From Azoarcus sp. (lineage in GTDB: Bacteria; Pseudomonadota; Gammaproteobacteria; Burkholderiales; Rhodocyclaceae): DNA of 9,427 nt. The DNA lies in the NCBI GenBank assembly GCA_031285365.1, contig JAITWP010000030.1, positions 1 to 9,427 on the forward strand, read 5' to 3'. This document shows, piece by piece, positions 6,262-9,427 of the stretch; the first letter of the stretch is position 1, and each line of letters starts with the position of its first letter. Both the position numbers and the translations under genes were made by a program. The notes beneath the pieces were generated by a model, which saw only the letters and a program-made list of their open reading frames with translations, had not been told where the DNA came from and made no database searches.

Positions 6262-6654
6262 TCATCCAATGATTGCCAAGTGAGCAAGATATCCTGAGCG
6301 CGTTTGCCCGCTGGCCTTCGCGCGTTCGTCGATCCGCGCCAGCACTCGGCGCGGCAACGTGATATTCACGCGCTCCACGCGATCATCGAGCATGGCCGGA
6401 TCAACTTCGGCTATTGCCCATATCCAGCCCTCAAATTCCGGGTTTTGGCGCAGAGCCTCGATGGAAGAGGGAGCGGGGATACTCTGCCCTTCTTCCAGTG
6501 CGGATTCGATCCACAATGAAATGGCCTCCTTCGCGTTTTCGATGGCTTCATCCACGCCGCTGTCTGCCGCCGAAAAGCATCCCGGCAAGTCAGGAACGAC
6601 CACGCCGAAGCTGTGCATCTCGTCGCCGGGTTCGATTGCAATGGGGTATCTCAT
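6262..6654 (-). CDS. hicB: HicB antitoxin with C-terminal ribbon-helix-helix domain
   Basis: Antitoxin that neutralises HicA and usually represses the operon. The 130-residue protein has the partial RNase-H-like HicB domain at 1-65 (YPIAIEP, SFGVVVPDLPGCFSAAD, AIENAKEAISLWIE). A ribbon-helix-helix segment follows at about 93-128 (RVERVNITLPRRVLARIDERA, then SGYLAHLA), giving DNA-binding ability. The frame is open upstream, but MRYPIAIE matches the family start, and the ATG (6652-6654) overlaps the hicA stop as ATGA. GAGGAG at 6668-6663 lies 8 bases upstream, a strong ribosome binding site. Short tail-to-tail spacing (15 bp) separates it from psd. Target DNA and partner are inferred from the family. 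Confidence 0.93.
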   Translation of the reverse strand: MRYPIAIEPGDEMHSFGVVVPDLPGCFSAADSGVDEAIENAKEAISLWIESALEEGQSIPAPSSIEALRQNPEFEGWIWAIAEVDPAMLDDRVERVNITLPRRVLARIDERAKASGQTRSGYLAHLAIIG

Positions 6655-6845
6655 GGTTTTGGCTCCTCGATTCCGGCTCGTTTCATCAATTTCTTCAACA
6701 GTCCAATACCCAAATCCTTGCGCGGGTGAGGGACGCTGATATGACCCGGAAGGATGTCGTGTCGAAAAACATGGTGTGACCCGCGCGTGTTGATGAGTTT
6801 CCAGCCTGCTTGTTCGACAAGTTTGATGAGTTCCGCGCTTTTCAT
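6651..6845 (-). CDS. hicA: HicA toxin, mRNA interferase
   Basis: HicA is a small double-stranded-RNA-binding-fold ribonuclease that blocks translation by cleaving mRNA. The 64-residue product has the family layout: MKSAELIKLVEQAGWKL at the start, RGSHHVFRH (21-29) with the catalytic histidine H24, then ISVPHPRKDLGIGLLKKLMKRAGI (36-59). Length is typical (55-85) and nothing is missing, so an active toxin is plausible. No ribosome binding site precedes the ATG at 6843-6845; the upstream bases are TTCAGCACC. A consensus -10 box ends only 8 bases before the ATG, suggesting a leaderless message. The gene overlaps hicB by 4 bp in the toxin-first order usual for hicAB. Confidence 0.93.
   Translation of the reverse strand: MKSAELIKLVEQAGWKLINTRGSHHVFRHDILPGHISVPHPRKDLGIGLLKKLMKRAGIEEPKP
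6663..6668 (-). promoter_or_regulatory. Strong ribosome binding site of hicB
   Basis: GAGGAG on the minus strand, 8 bases before the hicB ATG and inside the 3' end of hicA. It supports the 6654 start and suggests that antitoxin translation is favoured over the toxin, which has no such site. Confidence 0.7.
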
Positions 6846-6853
6846 GGTGCTGA

Positions 6854-6882
6854 ATTATACACACTATACACACGCTAATGAA
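6854..6882 (-). promoter_or_regulatory. Promoter of hicAB with overlapping 9-bp tandem repeat (putative HicB operator)
   Basis: The minus strand has a perfect -10 TATAAT at 6859-6854. TTCATT lies at 6882-6877 with a 17-bp spacer (three of six bases match the -35 consensus). Two exact copies of TATACACAC (plus strand, 6856-6864 and 6865-6873) fill the -10/spacer region. Ribbon-helix-helix repressors bind short repeats in their own promoters, so this is a plausible HicB site. The predicted transcription start, about 6847, is almost at the hicA ATG. Confidence 0.55.
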
Positions 6883-7011
6883 CCGCAATGGACGACTTTG
6901 GACGGCAACGCGGGGTGGCATGTACTTTCGCGACACTGCCCCGTACAGCACAATATCGTTACGTCATTCTGTGGGCAGCATAAAGGCAGAAAAAATCGCC
7001 ATGCCTGCCGC

Positions 7012-7017
7012 TATACT
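7012..7017 (+). promoter_or_regulatory. Possible -10 element of recB
   Basis: TATACT (five of six consensus bases) would place the transcription start near 7024, about 37 bases before the preferred recB ATG. No convincing -35 is found 16-18 bp upstream (A-rich GAAAAA around 6989). Apart from this and the hicAB promoter, I see nothing recognisable in the 215-bp hicA-recB spacer. Confidence 0.25.
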
Positions 7018-7060
7018 CGTGACCATATTTTCCTTCATCGGCGATAATCACGGCCCGATC

Positions 7061-9427
7061 ATGGTTGAACTCGACGTTTTCACCTGCCCGCTCGACGGCG
7101 TTGCGCTGATAGAGGCTTCGGCAGGCACGGGCAAGACCTGGAACATCTGCGGGCTTTATTTGCGGCAGTTGCTGGAAAAAGACCTGCCGGTCAGCAGCCT
7201 GCTGGTGGTGACGTTTACCCGCGCTGCCACCGCCGAACTCTCCGCCCGCATCCGGGCGCGCATCCTTGCCGCCTTGCGAACACTCGAAGGCGGTACGGCA
7301 GGCGGTGACTCTTTCACCGCACCCCTGATTGACGCTGCACGCTCTGCCGGGGTCGGTGATGAGGAAATGGAACGACGGTTGCGCGACGCGCTGGCCTCGT
7401 TCGATGAAGCCGCCATCTTCACCATCCACGGTTTTTGCCAGCGCGCGCTCGCCGATGCGTCTTTTTCCGCTGGTTTGCCTCGGGTGTTTGAAGTCAGCGA
7501 GAACGACGGTGATCTGCGTCTCGATGTGGCGCGGGATTTCTGGCGACGCGAATTGACGGGAATCGGGACGATACTGGCGGATTACCTGCTGAATTGCGGC
7601 GACAGCCCCGAACGTTGGGCTGAATGGCTCAGGCAGGTGAAGGCGCGTCCTCTGGCAGAGAACCGCTGGGATGAGGAAACGGGAGGAGACGAGTCCATTT
7701 CACTGGCGTGCGAAAAGGTCGCCAGGGCCTACGGCGAAGCCTGTCGCCTCTGGGATGGAGGTGGCGCGCCCCGGCAGGCGATTGACGATGCGCTGGGAGG
7801 GCTGAACAGGAACACCTATAGCGACAAGTCTATCGAAGCCGCGCTCAAACAATGGTCGAAATGGCTGGCGACGAACGATGCGCATGGCGGGCAGGGTGAC
7901 AAGCTTCAGCTTTTCGGTGCGACCACGCTGGAGACCAGGACGAGGAAGGGGCACAAACCGCCCACGCATCCCTTTTTCGAGGCCGCGCAAAATCTGCTCG
8001 ACGCGCGCGAGCAACTCGACGACGAACTGGAAATGGCGCGTCGTCGGCTCTTGCGCCGCTTCATCGAGCACGCCGAGGTCGGGTTGCGGGCGCGCAAGCA
8101 GGCCGAGCGCCGTATCAGTTTCGACGACATCCTGTGGAACGCTTACGAGGCGCTCACCCATCGCCCCTGGCTCGCGACGGCCCTGCACGCGCGCTACCCG
8201 GTGGCGCTGATCGACGAATTCCAGGATACCGACCCGTTGCAACTGGCGATTTTTCGGAGCATTTACGCGAACGAAAACCGTCACGGCAGTCTCTTCCTCG
8301 TCGGCGATCCCAAACAGGCGATCTACAGCTTTCGCGGAGCCGATCTGAATACCTACCTTGGCGCGCGCGGGCTGGCCGACGCGCATTACACCCTGGGGTT
8401 CAATCACCGCTCGACCCCGGAACTGGTCGCAGCCTGTAACCGGCTCTTCAGTGCCAATCCGCATGTATTCATGAAGGAAGGACTCGATTTCCGGTGCGTA
8501 CAGGCCAGGGAGTCCACGCAAATCCTCGAGGATGAGACGCTTTCCGGCAATGGAGCCGCCTTGCGCCTGTGGCGCATTCCGTGCGGTGACGATGGCAAAA
8601 GATTGTCACGAAAAGTGGTCATTCACCGTGCGGCGAAGGCAAGCGCGGCGGAGATTGCCCGCCTGCTCGCAGCGGGCAGGCGAGGCGAAATACGCATCGG
8701 TGGACGCGCGCTGGCCCCCGGCGATTTCGCGGTGCTGGTACGCAGCCACCGGGAAGGCAGCCTCATGCGGACAATGCTTGCGGACAGAGGGGTAGGCAGT
8801 GTCGAGCTTTCGCAGAGCAGCGTTTTTGCTTCCTTTGAAGCTGGAGAACTGGAACAGGTTCTGGCCGCGATGGCCGATCCCGCGCGCGAACGCCTGCTCA
8901 AGGCTGCGCTGGCTACCGTGCTGATGGGCTGGGATGCCGAGGCGCTGGCAGGGCTGGCGAAAAATGAGGACGAGCTTGTCCGGCAGTTTGAACGTTTCAA
9001 CGATTGGAACGAGGTCTGGCTGCGGCGCGGTTTCGCCTTCATGTTGTGGCGCTGGATGGCCGAATCACAGGTCGCGTCACGCCTCCTCGCTCTGGAGGAC
9101 GGCGAACGGCGGCTGACCAATCTTCTGCATCTGGCTGAACTCCTGCAACGCGAGGTCGGCAGGGATTCACCCGCCGGGGTGCTTCGGACGCTTGCCCGCT
9201 GTCGCGCCGAGAGCAGCGGGGGCGATGATGCCCTGCTGCGGCTGGAATCTGATCGCAACCTGGTGCAGATCGTCACCATCCACCGTGCAAAGGGGTTGCA
9301 ATACGGCATCGTGTTTTGCCCATTCCTGTTCGACGGGCGGCCACCTCCGGGGCAAACCGGGTCGATGCGTCTTTGGCACGACGAAACGGGCGGGCAGGTG
9401 ATGGACTGGCGGCACGCGCCGGAAGAC
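7061..9427 (+). CDS. recB: RecB, exodeoxyribonuclease V beta subunit (3'-truncated by window end)
   Basis: RecB is the 3'-5' helicase and nuclease subunit of RecBCD, which processes double-strand breaks. The frame is open for 789 codons to the last base; whole RecB is about 1,200 residues. UvrD-type helicase motifs appear in order: EASAGTGKT (Walker A, 18-26), VVTFTRAATAEL (Ia), LIDEFQDTDPLQ (Walker B, D385-E386), LVGDPKQAIYSFRGAD (III, D416-Q419), FNHRSTPELV (IV, 447-456) and TIHRAKGLQYGIVF (V, H741). Motif VI and the C-terminal nuclease domain lie beyond the edge. LDGVALIEASAGTGKT near the N-terminus favours RecB over AddA. The ATG at 7061 gives a family-like short N-terminus; an in-frame ATG at 7001 would add 20 residues. 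Neither has a clear ribosome binding site. No recC lies directly upstream. Confidence 0.94.
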   Translation, partial: MVELDVFTCPLDGVALIEASAGTGKTWNICGLYLRQLLEKDLPVSSLLVVTFTRAATAELSARIRARILAALRTLEGGTAGGDSFTAPLIDAARSAGVGDEEMERRLRDALASFDEAAIFTIHGFCQRALADASFSAGLPRVFEVSENDGDLRLDVARDFWRRELTGIGTILADYLLNCGDSPERWAEWLRQVKARPLAENRWDEETGGDESISLACEKVARAYGEACRLWDGGGAPRQAIDDALGGLNRNTYSDKSIEAALKQWSKWLATNDAHGGQGDKLQLFGATTLETRTRKGHKPPTHPFFEAAQNLLDAREQLDDELEMARRRLLRRFIEHAEVGLRARKQAERRISFDDILWNAYEALTHRPWLATALHARYPVALIDEFQDTDPLQLAIFRSIYANENRHGSLFLVGDPKQAIYSFRGADLNTYLGARGLADAHYTLGFNHRSTPELVAACNRLFSANPHVFMKEGLDFRCVQARESTQILEDETLSGNGAALRLWRIPCGDDGKRLSRKVVIHRAAKASAAEIARLLAAGRRGEIRIGGRALAPGDFAVLVRSHREGSLMRTMLADRGVGSVELSQSSVFASFEAGELEQVLAAMADPARERLLKAALATVLMGWDAEALAGLAKNEDELVRQFERFNDWNEVWLRRGFAFMLWRWMAESQVASRLLALEDGERRLTNLLHLAELLQREVGRDSPAGVLRTLARCRAESSGGDDALLRLESDRNLVQIVTIHRAKGLQYGIVFCPFLFDGRPPPGQTGSMRLWHDETGGQVMDWRHAPED

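Noticed and set aside
6921..6947. TGTAC/GTACA inverted repeat in the hicA-recB spacer as a regulator site
   Set aside because: Only 5-bp arms with a 17-base spacer and no extension, so it is expected by chance.
6655..6951. Long N-terminal extension of HicB up to 6951
   Set aside because: It runs through hicA in another frame. The family start MRYPIAIE, the ATGA overlap and GAGGAG site support 6654.
6920..7060. Earlier recB starts (ATG at 7001 or 6920)
   Set aside because: The frame is open upstream, but RecB proteins have about 15-20 residues before the LIEASAGTGKT motif, which fits 7061. A TATACT box at 7012 would also lie inside the longer versions. The 7001 start cannot be fully excluded.
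7700..8521. 273-codon open frame on the minus strand
   Set aside because: It lies wholly antisense to recB, whose helicase motifs are intact here. GC-rich coding DNA often gives such shadow frames, and no recognisable domain is seen.

Overview
This window (about 9.4 kb, GC-rich) looks like the chromosome of a betaproteobacterium. The reasons are the gene content and order (cutA-dsbD, and ribE-ribB-ribH-nusB in one block), the RibB protein with a degenerate RibA-like tail, and a RecB-type helicase-nuclease. This placement comes from gene content and family recognition; I ran no database search.

Layout. Positions 1-119 are the right end of an IS3-family insertion sequence: the last 30 codons of its transposase (1-93), then a terminal inverted repeat ending in TTCA at 119. 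The IS abuts the first of two near-identical 29-bp GC-rich palindromic repeats (120-148 and 160-188). The second repeat supplies the stop and the last nine codons of nusB. From 5257 down to 159 six genes lie head to tail on the minus strand: cutA, dsbD, ribE, ribBX (usually annotated ribBA), ribH and nusB. Gaps are 16, 47, 38 and 40 bp, then a 4-bp overlap, so they could be co-transcribed. On the plus strand, divergent from cutA, is psd (5371-6246). It converges with a minus-strand hicA-hicB toxin-antitoxin pair (6262-6845). A 215-bp spacer separates hicA from the divergent recB, which starts at 7061 and runs off the right edge.

Function. RibBX makes the four-carbon precursor of riboflavin, RibH condenses it with the pyrimidine to give lumazine, and RibE dismutates lumazine to riboflavin. 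NusB is a transcription antitermination factor often linked to ribH. DsbD carries reducing power across the inner membrane, and CutA is a small trimeric protein linked to metal tolerance. Psd makes phosphatidylethanolamine. RecB is the motor and nuclease subunit of RecBCD. GTP cyclohydrolase II (ribA), ribD, recC and recD are not visible here; RibBX lacks the RibA zinc cysteines, so a separate ribA is expected elsewhere.

Most notable points: the IS end sits exactly at the loop of a palindromic repeat; the repeat has been absorbed into nusB; hicA appears to be transcribed as a leaderless message while hicB has a strong ribosome binding site; and a 9-bp tandem repeat overlaps the hicA promoter. 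I found no clearly new multi-gene system; most of the window is housekeeping.
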